Notes under the pieces: generated by a model
What the model was told of the DNA's origin: nothing
The model's database searches: none
The model's input: the letters and a program-made list of their open reading frames with translations, nothing else
Shown: one piece after another, positions 55,871 through 64,000 of the stretch
How positions within the stretch are numbered: position 1 is the stretch's first letter
Layout of the letters: each line of letters opens with the position of its first letter
Assembly: GCF_902830275.1 (NCBI RefSeq)
Contig: NZ_CADESW010000007.1
Location: forward strand, 248,001-312,000
Reading direction: 5' to 3'
Origin: Burkholderia stagnalis
GTDB taxonomy: Bacteria; Pseudomonadota; Gammaproteobacteria; Burkholderiales; Burkholderiaceae
Length of the DNA: 64,000 nt
Translations under genes and position numbers: made by a program

Positions 55871-57625
55871 ATGCCCTACGCGCACACCGACCACGTCCCG
55901 CAAAGCTTCTGGACCCGCTATGTCTGGAGCCAGGACCACAAGGTCATCGCCGTGCAATATGCGCTGACCGCCATCGTCATCGGCCTGGTCGGCATGGTGC
56001 TGTCGGACCTGATGCGGCTGCAGCTCGGCTTTCCGGGCAAGTTCAGTTTCATCGACGCCACCCACTACTATCAGTTCGTCACCATGCACGGGATGATCAT
56101 GGTGATCTACCTGCTGACGGCGCTGTTCCTCGGCGGCTTCGGCAACTACCTGATCCCGCTGATGCTCGGCGCGCGCGACATGGTGTTCCCGTTCCTCAAC
56201 ATGCTGAGCTACTGGGTCTACCTGCTGGCCGTGCTGGTGCTCGTGGCGAGCTTCTTCGTGCCGGGCGGGCCGACCGGCGCGGGCTGGACGCTGTATCCGC
56301 CGCAGGCCATCCTGCCGGGCACGCCGGGCGTGGAGTGGGGCATCGTGCTGATGCTGGTGTCGCTGGCGATCTTCATCGTCGCGGCCACGATGGGCGGCCT
56401 GAACTACGTCACCACCACGCTGCAGGCGCGCACGCGCGGCATGACGCTGATGCGCATGCCGCTCACGGTGTGGGGCATCTTCGTCGCGACCATCCTGGCG
56501 CTGCTGGCGTTTCCGGCGCTGTTCGTGTCGGCGGCGATGATGCTGCTCGACAAGACGCTCGGCACCAGCTTCTTCGTGCCGGCCGTGGTGTCGATGGGAC
56601 AGACGCTCAAGCACGCCGGCGGCAGCCCGCTGCTGTTCCAGCACCTGTTCTGGTTCTTCGGGCATCCGGAGGTCTACATCGTCGCGCTGCCGGCGTTCGG
56701 CATCGTGTCGGATCTCATCAGCACGCACGCGCGCAAGAACATCTTCGGCTACCGGATGATGGTGTGGGCCATCGTCATCATCGGCGCGCTGAGCTTCGTG
56801 GTGTGGGCGCACCACATGTTCATCGCGGGCATGAATCCGTACTTCGGCTTCTTCTTCGCCACCACCACGCTCATCATCGCCGTGCCGACCGCGCTCAAGG
56901 TCTACAACTGGGTGCTGACGCTGTGGCGCGGCGATATCCACCTTACCGTGCCGATGCTGTTCGCCATCGGCTTCGTCAGCACCTTCGTGCTGGGCGGGCT
57001 GACCGGGCTCTACCTCGGCAACGTGAGCGTGGACATTCCGCTGTCGAACACGTACTTCGTGGTCGCGCACTTCCATATGGTGATGGCCGTGTCGCCGATC
57101 CTCGTGGTGTTCGGCGGCATCTACCACTGGTATCCGAAGGTGACGGGCCGCATGCTGAACGACACGCTCGGGCGCGCGCACTTCTGGATCACCTTCGTCG
57201 GCACCTATGCGATCTACTTCCCGATGCACTATCTCGGCATCCTGGGCATGCCGCGGCGCTACTACGCGTATGACGGCTACAGCTTCATTCCGCCTTCGGC
57301 GCAGACGCTGAACGCGTTCATCACCGTCGTCGCGCTGATCGTCGCGGTGGCGCAGCTGCTGTTCCTGTACAACCTGGCGTGGAGCCTCGTGCGCGGCAAG
57401 CGCGCCGACGGCAACCCGTGGCGGGCCACCACGCTCGAATGGCAGACGCCGCAAACGCCGCCCGCGCACGGCAACTGGGGCGCCGCGCTGCCCGTCGTCT
57501 ACCGCTGGGCATACGAATACAGCCCGCCGGGGCGCGACGAAGACTTCGTCCCGCAAAACCAGCCGCCCGAGACGGCGCCCGAACCGGCCCGCCCGACGCT
57601 TCAACCCGGCGAGGCGCACGAATGA
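55871..57625 (+). CDS. coxA: Cytochrome c oxidase subunit I
   Basis: A 584-residue haem-copper oxidase core with 12 helices. Haem ligand His in FVTMHGMIM, the GHPEVY segment with CuB His and cross-linked Tyr, VWAHHMF for the other two CuB His, and VAHFHMVMA for haem a3 and a. It reduces oxygen to water while pumping protons. Glu of GHPEV and other A1-type residues are present. Its stop overlaps the next start (ATGA). Confidence 0.97.
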   Translation: MPYAHTDHVPQSFWTRYVWSQDHKVIAVQYALTAIVIGLVGMVLSDLMRLQLGFPGKFSFIDATHYYQFVTMHGMIMVIYLLTALFLGGFGNYLIPLMLGARDMVFPFLNMLSYWVYLLAVLVLVASFFVPGGPTGAGWTLYPPQAILPGTPGVEWGIVLMLVSLAIFIVAATMGGLNYVTTTLQARTRGMTLMRMPLTVWGIFVATILALLAFPALFVSAAMMLLDKTLGTSFFVPAVVSMGQTLKHAGGSPLLFQHLFWFFGHPEVYIVALPAFGIVSDLISTHARKNIFGYRMMVWAIVIIGALSFVVWAHHMFIAGMNPYFGFFFATTTLIIAVPTALKVYNWVLTLWRGDIHLTVPMLFAIGFVSTFVLGGLTGLYLGNVSVDIPLSNTYFVVAHFHMVMAVSPILVVFGGIYHWYPKVTGRMLNDTLGRAHFWITFVGTYAIYFPMHYLGILGMPRRYYAYDGYSFIPPSAQTLNAFITVVALIVAVAQLLFLYNLAWSLVRGKRADGNPWRATTLEWQTPQTPPAHGNWGAALPVVYRWAYEYSPPGRDEDFVPQNQPPETAPEPARPTLQPGEAHE

Positions 57626-58233
57626 CCACCCTGCCACGCCCCTTCGTTCCCGACACGCCGCCGGTCTCGCCGAATGCGAGCCGCATCGGCCTGTTCGTCT
57701 TCATGGCGGTGGCGACGGCGCTGTTTTCGCTGCTGCTGCTCGCCTACGGCATGCGCATGCGCGAGCCCGACTGGGAGCCGATCCCGCATCCGGCGCTGCT
57801 GTGGTGGAACACCGGCGCGCTGGCGCTGGCCAGCCTCGCCATGCAGCGTGCGCGGCAGATGACGTTGCATCGCGCGGCGTGGCTGGTGGCCGGCGGCGTG
57901 CTGGCGGCCGTGTTCGTGATCGGGCAGCTGATCGCCTGGCGCATGCTCGCGGCGGCCGGGCAGACCGTCGCCGGCAACCCGTCCAACAGCTTTCTCTACC
58001 TGCTCACCGGCCTGCACGGGATGCATGTGCTGGGCGGGCTGGTGGCCTGGGCCTTGACGATCGCGCTTCTCCGGCGCGCGGACCCGTTCCGGGCCCAGCG
58101 CGCCATCTCGCTGTGCGCGATCTACTGGCATTTCCTGCTGGCTGTCTGGCTCGTGCTGCTGGCGGCGATGTGGTGGATCACCCCCGGGATCGTCGCCGCC
58201 ATCTGCGGGCCGTTGTATGGAGCCGCGTCATGA
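57622..58233 (+). CDS. Haem-copper oxidase subunit III, first copy
   Basis: A 203-residue membrane protein with five or so helices. It has the subunit III pairs LTGLHGMHVLGGL and CAIYWHFLLAVWLVLLAA. Starts on the coxA stop. Shorter than the second copy and more diverged; may be an accessory or assembly subunit. Confidence 0.88.
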   Translation: MTTLPRPFVPDTPPVSPNASRIGLFVFMAVATALFSLLLLAYGMRMREPDWEPIPHPALLWWNTGALALASLAMQRARQMTLHRAAWLVAGGVLAAVFVIGQLIAWRMLAAAGQTVAGNPSNSFLYLLTGLHGMHVLGGLVAWALTIALLRRADPFRAQRAISLCAIYWHFLLAVWLVLLAAMWWITPGIVAAICGPLYGAAS

Positions 58234-58937
58234 CCTCGCCCACGCTGCCCACCGAATCCGCCGCCCCCGCGCCCGACGCCTCCGGGCCCGACGGCTGGCA
58301 CGGCATCGTCACGGACTGGTCGGCCGACCGCGCAGCCTTCAAGGTGCCGTGGGGCAAGGCGATGATGTGGATCTTCCTGCTGTCGGACACCTTCGTCTTC
58401 AGCAGCTTCCTGATCGGCTACATGACGGTGCGCATGTCGACCACGGTGCCGTGGCCAGACCCGTCCAAGGTGTTCGGGCTCACGGTGGGCGGCGTGGACG
58501 TGCCGTTGCTGCTGATCGCGATCATGACGTTCACGCTGATCACCAGCAGCGGCACCATGGCGATGGCCGTCAACTTCGGCTACCGGCGCGACGTCAGGCG
58601 CGCCGCCGCCCTGTTGCTGGCGACCGCGCTGCTGGGCGCGACCTTCGTGTCGATGCAGGCCTTCGAATGGACCAAGCTGATCGTCCATGAAGGCATCCGC
58701 CCGTGGGGCAACCCGCTCGGCGCCGCGCAGTTCGGCGCGTGCTTCTTCATGATCACCGGGTTCCACGGCTTTCACGTGACCTGCGGCGTGATCTACCTGC
58801 TGCTGATCGCTCGCAAGATCCTGCAGCCGGGGTTCACCGAGCACGGCAACTTCCAGATCGTCGAGATCGCCGGCCTGTACTGGCACTTCGTCGACCTGGT
58901 GTGGGTGTTCATCTTCGCGCTGTTCTACTTGTGGTGA
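58230..58937 (+). CDS. coxC: Cytochrome c oxidase subunit III, second copy
   Basis: A 235-residue subunit III. WGKAMMWIFLLSDTFVFSSF, FFMITGFHGFHVTCGVIYLL and GLYWHFVDLVWVFIFALFY are canonical, including the His/Glu pairs of the family. Overlaps the first copy by four bases. Two adjacent subunit III genes are the oddity of this cluster. Confidence 0.93.
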   Translation: MTSPTLPTESAAPAPDASGPDGWHGIVTDWSADRAAFKVPWGKAMMWIFLLSDTFVFSSFLIGYMTVRMSTTVPWPDPSKVFGLTVGGVDVPLLLIAIMTFTLITSSGTMAMAVNFGYRRDVRRAAALLLATALLGATFVSMQAFEWTKLIVHEGIRPWGNPLGAAQFGACFFMITGFHGFHVTCGVIYLLLIARKILQPGFTEHGNFQIVEIAGLYWHFVDLVWVFIFALFYLW

Positions 58938-58945
58938 GGCAGATC

Positions 58946-59287
58946 ATGGACCACACCGATTCCGCCCATCGGCCCGACGCCGCGCACGGGCAGCAGCATC
59001 CGATCGGCCTCTACCTGAAGATCTGGGGCCTGCTGTTCCTGTTGAGCACGATGTCGTACCTGGTGGACTACTTCCACGTGCAGGGCCTGCTGCGCTGGAC
59101 GCTGATCATCGTGTTCATGATCGCCAAGGCCGGGCTGATCGTGTCGATCTTCATGCACATGATGTGGGAGCGGCTGGCGCTGGTGTACGCAATCCTGATC
59201 CCGCCCCTGTGCCTGCTGGTGTTGATGGTGCTGATGGCGGCCGAAGCGAATCACACGTTCGGCATGCGGGAACTCTTCTTCCACTGA
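58946..59287 (+). CDS. coxD: Cytochrome c oxidase subunit IV
   Basis: A 113-residue membrane protein with three helices (KIWGLLFLLSTMSYLVDYF; IIVFMIAKAGLIVSIFMHM; VYAILIPPLCLLVLMVLM). The MAKAGLIVSIFMHM-like segment marks the prokaryotic COX4 family. ATG at 58946, eight bases after the subunit III stop. Last gene of the oxidase operon. Confidence 0.92.
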   Translation: MDHTDSAHRPDAAHGQQHPIGLYLKIWGLLFLLSTMSYLVDYFHVQGLLRWTLIIVFMIAKAGLIVSIFMHMMWERLALVYAILIPPLCLLVLMVLMAAEANHTFGMRELFFH

Positions 59288-59300
59288 TCTCTTCGCCGAT

Positions 59301-59326
59301 CGGGGCGCGCACGCATTTGCGCCCCG
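59301..59326 (+). terminator. Hairpin after the oxidase operon
   Basis: CGGGGCGC and GCGCCCCG pair around ten bases, 13 bases past the coxD stop. No T tract; weak support. It also faces the converging CGNR gene. Confidence 0.45.
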
Positions 59327-59329
59327 GGT

Positions 59330-60010
59330 TCATGCCGACGCGTCGCTGTCGCTGTCGCGCTCTGCGTCTCCATCGGGCGCACCCCTGACCGCACGGTAGT
59401 GCCGCCGGGCCTTCGCCACGTTCCCGCAGGTCGACATGTCGCACCACTTGCGGCGCCCTGTCTTCGAGCGGTCGATGAACAGCCACGCGCAGTTCGACCC
59501 CGCGCACATCCGCAGCCGCCCGTCGGGCAAGGCGTCGAGGAGCTTCACCGCGTCGAGCGCAATCTGCTGGGCCGGCAGATGCAGGTCCGCCGGATCGGGC
59601 GGCTCGCCGAATTCGACGCGCCCGGCCGTCGCGACCAGCCGCCGGCCGCTCATCGCGTGCCGCCATGCGTGCTCCAGCGTTTCCAGATCTGCGGCAGCCA
59701 CCGGTGCGCGATGCGAGAACGCGCCGAAGATGCCGAACAGCGCTTCGCGCAGGCGCTTGGCGTCGCGCAGCGCGCGCTCGGCCGCGGCCGGCGCGTCGGC
59801 CGCGCGGGATGCAAGCCGCTTCAGGTCGAGCGCGGGGAACGCCGCCGACGTCGCCAGCCACGCGAGATAGGCGTCGTAATCCGGCAGCCAGTCGCGCGGC
59901 GCGTGGTCGCGGCCGGTCACCGTATTGACGAAATCGAGTACGGGATGGCCGCCGACATAATCGCGAGCCGCGAACGGGTGCGCCTCGATAACCGGTGAAA
60001 TGCTCGACAT
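59330..60010 (-). CDS. CGNR zinc-finger transcriptional regulator
   Basis: A 226-residue regulator. The N-terminal stress-related helical region (HPVLDFVNTVTGRDHAPRDW) precedes the CGNR zinc finger near 167-210: CAGSNC, then WCDMSTCGNVAKARRHYR, with four Cys. Probably a one-component repressor. It is divergent from the arginase-family gene and probably binds the inverted repeat between them (60022-60057). Confidence 0.9.
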   Translation of the reverse strand: MSSISPVIEAHPFAARDYVGGHPVLDFVNTVTGRDHAPRDWLPDYDAYLAWLATSAAFPALDLKRLASRAADAPAAAERALRDAKRLREALFGIFGAFSHRAPVAAADLETLEHAWRHAMSGRRLVATAGRVEFGEPPDPADLHLPAQQIALDAVKLLDALPDGRLRMCAGSNCAWLFIDRSKTGRRKWCDMSTCGNVAKARRHYRAVRGAPDGDAERDSDSDASA

Positions 60011-60021
60011 GGGTGGAATGC

Positions 60022-60057
60022 GTGCTAACCTTTGATAGTTGTTTAAAAGGTTAGCAC
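60022..60057. promoter_or_regulatory. Long inverted repeat, candidate CGNR operator
   Basis: Perfect 12-bp arms GTGCTAACCTTT (60022-60033) and AAAGGTTAGCAC (60046-60057) separated by 12 bases. It occupies the 80-bp gap between the divergent CGNR regulator and arginase-family genes; the AT-rich spacer could carry the -10 or -35 of either. Confidence 0.8.
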
Positions 60058-60090
60058 ATCCATCAGGCAGCCATTGCGCGAGGAAAGGTC

Positions 60091-61044
60091 ATGACGGCAT
60101 CGACACCTTCACCCGGCTCGCCGGTCGAGTTCATCGCCGCGCCCAGCAGCCTCGGCCTGCGGCCGAACGAGGCCGGACTCGAACCCGAGACCTGGCGCGG
60201 CCCCGAGGTGCTGTTGGCCACCGGCCTTGCCGCGCGCGTCGGCGCGAGCGTGTCACGGCTGGCGCATCCCGCCTATGCGTTCGCGCCGCAATCCGGCACG
60301 CGTATTCGCAACGGGGTGTCGATCCGCGGCTATTCGCTCGATCTCGCCGCGCACGTTGCCGACGCCCGTGCGCGGCACGCGTTTCCGGTCGTGCTCGGCG
60401 GCGATTGCAGCGTGCTGCTCGGCTGCCTGCTCGGCAACCGGCGTGCGGGCGGCAGGGGGCTCGTTCACGTCGACGGGCACAGCGACTTCTTCCACCCCGG
60501 CAACTACGACACGTCGAAGCGGCTCGGTTCCGTCGCGGGCATGGATCTCGCGCTGGCGACCGGGCGGGGCGAGCCGCTGCTGACACGCTGGCCGGGGCTC
60601 GACGGCGCGCTGGTCGACGATTCCGATGCCTGCCAGGTGGGAGAGCGCGATGCCGGGACGGCGGAATTCGACGCGGCTTACGGCGATATCGCGCGCACCG
60701 GCATCACGCGCATCACGATCCAGCAGCTGCTCGCGCGCGGGCCTGCGGCTGTCGCGTCGGCGCTGGTCGACTGGCTCGCGGCGCGCGCGCTCGAGCAGGC
60801 CTGGCTGCACGTCGATCTCGACGTGCTGGACCAGTCGCAGCTCCCGGCGGTGGATTCGCCCGGTTCGCCGGGGCTGGATTTCGACGGGCTGGACGCGCTG
60901 CTTGGCCCGCTCGTCGCGTCGGGCCGAATCGCGGGCGTCGACTTCACCATCTACGACCCGGGGCGCGATCCCGGCCTCGCGCATGCCGGGCGCATTGCCC
61001 GCACGATCGAGCGATGTGCGGCCGCGCGCGCAACGCAAGCGTGA
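60091..61044 (+). CDS. Arginase/agmatinase-family ureohydrolase-like protein
   Basis: A 317-residue ureohydrolase-fold protein. Metal motifs are GGDCS (103-107), VDGHSD (Asp128, His130, Asp132) and DLDVLD (Asp242, Asp244). In canonical arginases the first is GGDHS, so a metal-binding His is Cys106 here. The TGITRITIQQLLARG segment near 203 is standard. The substrate may be arginine, agmatine or another guanidine compound. Divergent from a CGNR regulator that probably controls it. Confidence 0.87.
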   Translation: MTASTPSPGSPVEFIAAPSSLGLRPNEAGLEPETWRGPEVLLATGLAARVGASVSRLAHPAYAFAPQSGTRIRNGVSIRGYSLDLAAHVADARARHAFPVVLGGDCSVLLGCLLGNRRAGGRGLVHVDGHSDFFHPGNYDTSKRLGSVAGMDLALATGRGEPLLTRWPGLDGALVDDSDACQVGERDAGTAEFDAAYGDIARTGITRITIQQLLARGPAAVASALVDWLAARALEQAWLHVDLDVLDQSQLPAVDSPGSPGLDFDGLDALLGPLVASGRIAGVDFTIYDPGRDPGLAHAGRIARTIERCAAARATQA

Positions 61045-61123
61045 ACCCATCGGTCGGCTCCGTCCGTTCGCGGCACATGAATTGCGCGATCCCGTCACCC
61101 TCAACCACTCGCGGGAGAACGCG

Positions 61124-61321
61124 ATGAATGAAGACCGGATCAAGGGCCAATGGAAACAACTGGCCGGCAAGGTGAAGGCGCAATGGGGCAAGCTGACCGA
61201 CGATGATCTGGCGGTCGCCGACGGCGACAGCGAGTATCTGGTCGGCCGGATCCAGGAGCGCTACGGCATCGCACGCGACGAAGCCAGGAAGCAGTTGCAG
61301 GACTTCAGTCGCACGCTTTGA
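61124..61321 (+). CDS. CsbD family stress protein
   Basis: A 65-residue protein: MNEDRIKGQWKQLAGKVKAQ followed by WGKLTDDDLAVADGD and GRIQERYGIARDEA, the standard CsbD repeat. Members are induced by general stress; molecular role unknown. GGGAGAA precedes the ATG. It lies 79 bases after the arginase-like gene. Confidence 0.92.
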   Translation: MNEDRIKGQWKQLAGKVKAQWGKLTDDDLAVADGDSEYLVGRIQERYGIARDEARKQLQDFSRTL

Positions 61322-61417
61322 TCGTGACTGACGCGCGCCGCCGTCAACGGCGGCGGCGCGCGAAGCGGAATTTCAGCGGCGGGTAAATATTTCACTGCAC
61401 GGTATTCCACAGCAGGG

Positions 61418-62827
61418 CTACCGCGTCGCGAAACTCGGCCGCTTCGGATCGTAGGTCCACCCCGGCACCAGATACCGCATCGCCATCGCATCGTCGCGCG
61501 CCGTGCCGCCGACTTGCCGGTACAGCGCATGCGCGGCTTCCACCTGCGCCATGTCGAGCTCGATCCCGAGGCCCGGCCGCTCCGGCACGGCCACCCGGCC
61601 GCCGACGATCGCGAGCGGCTCGCGCGTGAGCCGCGCGTCGCCTTCCTGCCAGATCCAGTGCGTGTCGATCGCGGTGATCGCGCCCGGCGCGGCCGCGGCC
61701 GCGTGCGTGAACATCGCGAGCGACACGTCGAAATGGTTGTTCGAGTGCGAGCCCCACGTGAGCCCCCAGTCGCGGCACAGCTGCGCGAGCCGCACCGAGC
61801 CCTGCATCGTCCAGAAATGCGGATCGGCGAGCGGGATGTCCACCGCTTGAAGCCGCACCGCGTGATCCATCTGCCGCCAGTCGGTCGCGATCATGTTGGT
61901 CGCGGTCGGGATGCCGGTCGCGCGGCGGAATTCCGCCATCACCTCGCGTCCCGAATAGCCGGCTTCCGGCCCGCACGGATCTTCCGCATACGCGAGCAGG
62001 TGGCCCTGCCCGCGGCACAGCGCGACCGCCTCGTCGAGCGACCACGCGCCGTTCGGGTCGAGCGTCACGCGCGCCTCCGGAAAGCGCGCCTTGATCGCCG
62101 CAATGGCTTCCATCTCGTCGTGGCCCGCCATCACGCCGCCCTTCAGCTTGAAATCGGCGAAGCCGTAGCGCTCGACCGCCGCCTCGGCCTGCCGCGCGAT
62201 CGCGGCGGGCGTCAGCGCCGCCTCGTTGCGCAGCCGGAACCACGCGTGCGGCGCGTCGCGCTCGTCGCGGTACGGCAGGTCGGTGCGCTGCCGGTCGCCG
62301 ATGTAGAACAGGTACGCGAGCATCGGCACCGCGTCGCGCTGCTGCCCTTCGCCGAGCAGCGCCGCGACGCTCACGTCGAGGCACTGGCCGAGCAGGTCGA
62401 GCAGCGCGGCCTCGATCGCGGTGATCACGTTGTCGAGCCGCAGGTTGATCTCGTGCGGTTGCCGCAGCACCGCGGCTTCGCCGGCCGACGTCACCTCGTG
62501 GCGGATCGCGCGGCCGGCCGCCGCGCCGCTGCCCGCGAGCGCCGCGCGCACCGCGTTGAGCGTCGCCTGGTAGCGCCCGATCGGCTGGCCGATAACGAGA
62601 TCCGCCATCCGCTCCAGCGCGTGGCGGATGCCTTCGCCGCCCGGCACCTCGCCGACGCCGGTTCGCCCGCTGCTGTCGCCGAGGATCACGAGGTTACGGG
62701 TGAAGAACGGCGCATGCGCGCCGCACAGGTTCAGCAGCATGCTGTCGCGCCCGGCAACGGGGATCACCTGCATGCGCGTGACGCGCGGGGTGCCCGGCGT
62801 CGCGCCGGTGCTGCGGGATTCGGACAT
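61418..62827 (-). CDS. gudD: Glucarate dehydratase
   Basis: A 469-residue enolase-superfamily enzyme that dehydrates D-glucarate to 5-keto-4-deoxyglucarate. Catalytic residues are present: Lys227/Lys229 (FKLKGG), Asp257/Asn259 (LDPNGAW), Glu282 (YAEDPCG), Asn311 (TNMIATDW) and His361 ([10 protein letters not shown]). It starts at the ATG at 62827 with AGGAG upstream. The transporter gene that normally precedes it, gudP, is ruined here. Confidence 0.95.
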   Translation of the reverse strand: MSESRSTGATPGTPRVTRMQVIPVAGRDSMLLNLCGAHAPFFTRNLVILGDSSGRTGVGEVPGGEGIRHALERMADLVIGQPIGRYQATLNAVRAALAGSGAAAGRAIRHEVTSAGEAAVLRQPHEINLRLDNVITAIEAALLDLLGQCLDVSVAALLGEGQQRDAVPMLAYLFYIGDRQRTDLPYRDERDAPHAWFRLRNEAALTPAAIARQAEAAVERYGFADFKLKGGVMAGHDEMEAIAAIKARFPEARVTLDPNGAWSLDEAVALCRGQGHLLAYAEDPCGPEAGYSGREVMAEFRRATGIPTATNMIATDWRQMDHAVRLQAVDIPLADPHFWTMQGSVRLAQLCRDWGLTWGSHSNNHFDVSLAMFTHAAAAAPGAITAIDTHWIWQEGDARLTREPLAIVGGRVAVPERPGLGIELDMAQVEAAHALYRQVGGTARDDAMAMRYLVPGWTYDPKRPSFATR

Positions 62828-62871
62828 GGCTTCGCTCCTGGTTGGCGCGGGCCGGCGGGGGCCCGCGGCGT

Positions 62872-63266
62872 TCATGTCAGCTCGACGCGGCGAATCTCGC
62901 TGACGACGAACAGGTAACAGGCCACCGCGACGAGCGCGTGCGCGCCGACATGGACCAGCTCGCCGTTGAACGAGCCGCTGGTGTCGACGATGTAGCCGAC
63001 CGCGATCGGCGTCGTGATGCTGGACAGGTTGCCGCAGGTATTGAGCGGCGCGCCGCTCAGGCCGGCGATCTGGCGCGGCGCGGTGTCGGCGTTGACGGCC
63101 CGGCCGAGCGCGCCGAGCCCCTTGCCGAAGCACGACAGCGCCATGAACAGCACGACGAGCACGTGCGACTCGGCTCAGGCGGACGCCCGCCGTCCGTGTG
63201 CCGGGCCGGACGCGTCTACCGTCGCCGCGAGGCGCGACGATCGAGCGCGTCCGGATCATTCTGCAT
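62872..63266 (-). pseudogene. gudP: gudP glucarate/galactarate MFS permease, internally deleted
   Basis: The 3' part (62872-63177) encodes the last 100 residues of a GudP-type permease ([57 protein letters not shown]), but a TGA stands directly before it. About 90 bases upstream an ATG at 63266 opens [16 protein letters not shown] and stops. An intact GudP has about 450 residues, so about 1 kb of the middle is missing. Lies between gudD and a LysR gene. Confidence 0.82.
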
Positions 63267-63339
63267 GGCGAAAATTCCACTTTCATGCCAATTGATGACT
63301 TGATCGATTCAGGTTTTGAATCGCCGCACGATGCGGGCC

Positions 63340-64000
63340 TCAGACGTGCTGCCCCGCCACGTGCCGCACGAGGAACTCGACCACGGCGCGCACGCCCGGC
63401 AACTGGCCGCGGCGGTGCGTCATCAGCAGCGTCGTGGTCACGCGGCCCGCGTCCCAGTCCGGCAGCACGCGAGCAAGCGTGCCCGCATCGAGCGCGTCGC
63501 GCACGATCCAGTCCGGCAGGCACGCGATGCCGAGGCCGGCCACCGCCGCGTGCAGCAGCACCGTCGATTCGTCCGCGTGCAGGCGCTCGCGCGGCGCGGC
63601 TTCGACGCTGTCGGCGCCGCGCCCGAGGCGCCACGGCATCGCCTGAAGGTTCGGGTAAAGGCCGTCGTGCCGCGCGAGGTCGGCCGGGGCCGCCGGCTCG
63701 CCGGCGCGCGCGAGATAGGCGGGCGACGCGACCAGCACGATCGGCGACACCGCGAGCGGGCGCTGCACCAGCGCGGAATCGGGCAGCGGCGCGAAATGGC
63801 TGCGCACCGCGATGTCGAAGCCTTCCTGCACGAGATCCACGCGCCGGTCGCTCGCATGAATTTGCAGCTGCAAGTGCGGATGGGCGAGCGCGAGCGCCGG
63901 CAGGCAGGGCGCGAGCACATGCTGCGCGATCGGCACCGCGCTCGTGATCCGCACGATCCCGCGCGGCTCGGCGGCCTGCCGCAGCACCGCGTCCCGCGCG
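63340..64000 (-). CDS. LysR family transcriptional regulator (5' end outside the window)
   Basis: The last 220 or so residues of a LysR regulator: the substrate-binding domain [40 protein letters not shown] and [20 protein letters not shown]. The N-terminal HTH lies beyond 64000. The CrgA-like pattern ([14 protein letters not shown]) is common for regulators of this type. Its link to the gud genes is unproven. Confidence 0.93.
   Translation of the reverse strand, partial: ARDAVLRQAAEPRGIVRITSAVPIAQHVLAPCLPALALAHPHLQLQIHASDRRVDLVQEGFDIAVRSHFAPLPDSALVQRPLAVSPIVLVASPAYLARAGEPAAPADLARHDGLYPNLQAMPWRLGRGADSVEAAPRERLHADESTVLLHAAVAGLGIACLPDWIVRDALDAGTLARVLPDWDAGRVTTTLLMTHRRGQLPGVRAVVEFLVRHVAGQHV

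Overview
The window is a high-GC chromosomal segment of a betaproteobacterium. Gene content, gene order and protein sequences point to the genus Burkholderia, most likely a cepacia-complex species and its main chromosome; this assignment is recognition from memory, not a database result. No phage, plasmid, transposase or CRISPR signature was seen.

Layout. (1) 1-2256: end of a flagellar filament block (fliD partial, a short fliC) and rpsU. (2) 2440-11721: accessory metabolism, with a Fur-box-linked TonB receptor divergent from a PepSY membrane protein, tag, an N-acetylglucosamine-kinase-like protein, a 46-unit 8-bp tandem array, a HAD phosphatase, aqpZ, an H-NS-like protein and a glycosyltransferase. 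(3) 12356-24599: the motility and chemotaxis core flhDC, motAB, cheY-like, cheA, cheW, an MCP, cheR, cheD, cheB, cheY, cheZ, with a clear sigma-28 promoter before motA. (4) 24863-27294: a secreted DUF2844 protein, a DUF3443 lipoprotein that looks like a pepsin-fold aspartic peptidase, and a DUF805 membrane protein. (5) 27601-34173: flhB-flhA-flhF-flhG-fliA, mostly with overlapping stop/start codons. (6) 34254-37160: SAH riboswitch, ahcY, a small membrane protein and metF, a methyl-cycle unit. (7) 37232-49974: amidase, dienelactone hydrolase, nitronate monooxygenase, a branched-chain amino acid binding protein, an MFS transporter beside a 37-unit 7-bp array, a HugZ-like protein, a second H-NS-like protein, a CDF metal exporter, an Lrp regulator, an exonuclease, an MBL hydrolase, and rlpA behind a structured untranslated region. 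(8) 50060-53426: rsmI, yraN, diaA-like, BON lipoprotein, cytochrome c, and tRNA-Ala(CGC). (9) 53890-59287: a caa3-type cytochrome oxidase cluster with two subunit III genes. (10) 59330-64000: a CGNR regulator divergent from an arginase-family gene across a long inverted repeat, csbD, gudD, a collapsed gudP pseudogene and a partial LysR regulator.

How it works together. FlhDC is the motility master regulator; FliA then reads the sigma-28 promoters (fliC, motA). FlhB and FlhA form the export gate, and FlhF/FlhG place and count flagella. The che genes make a full pathway: an MCP with a CheR/CheB-tethering tail, CheA-CheW signalling, CheY output, CheZ dephosphorylation, and CheR/CheB/CheD adaptation. 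The riboswitch-ahcY-metF unit removes S-adenosylhomocysteine produced by methylation and supplies methyl-tetrahydrofolate.

Most notable observations: the pepsin-like DUF3443/DUF2844 pair inside the flagellar locus, an FlhG whose P-loop lacks both lysines, two long phase-perfect short-repeat arrays with quadruplex-compatible G-tracts, the CGNR/arginase operator, divergent rsmI/yraN start codons that share bases, and a structured RNA candidate upstream of rlpA.
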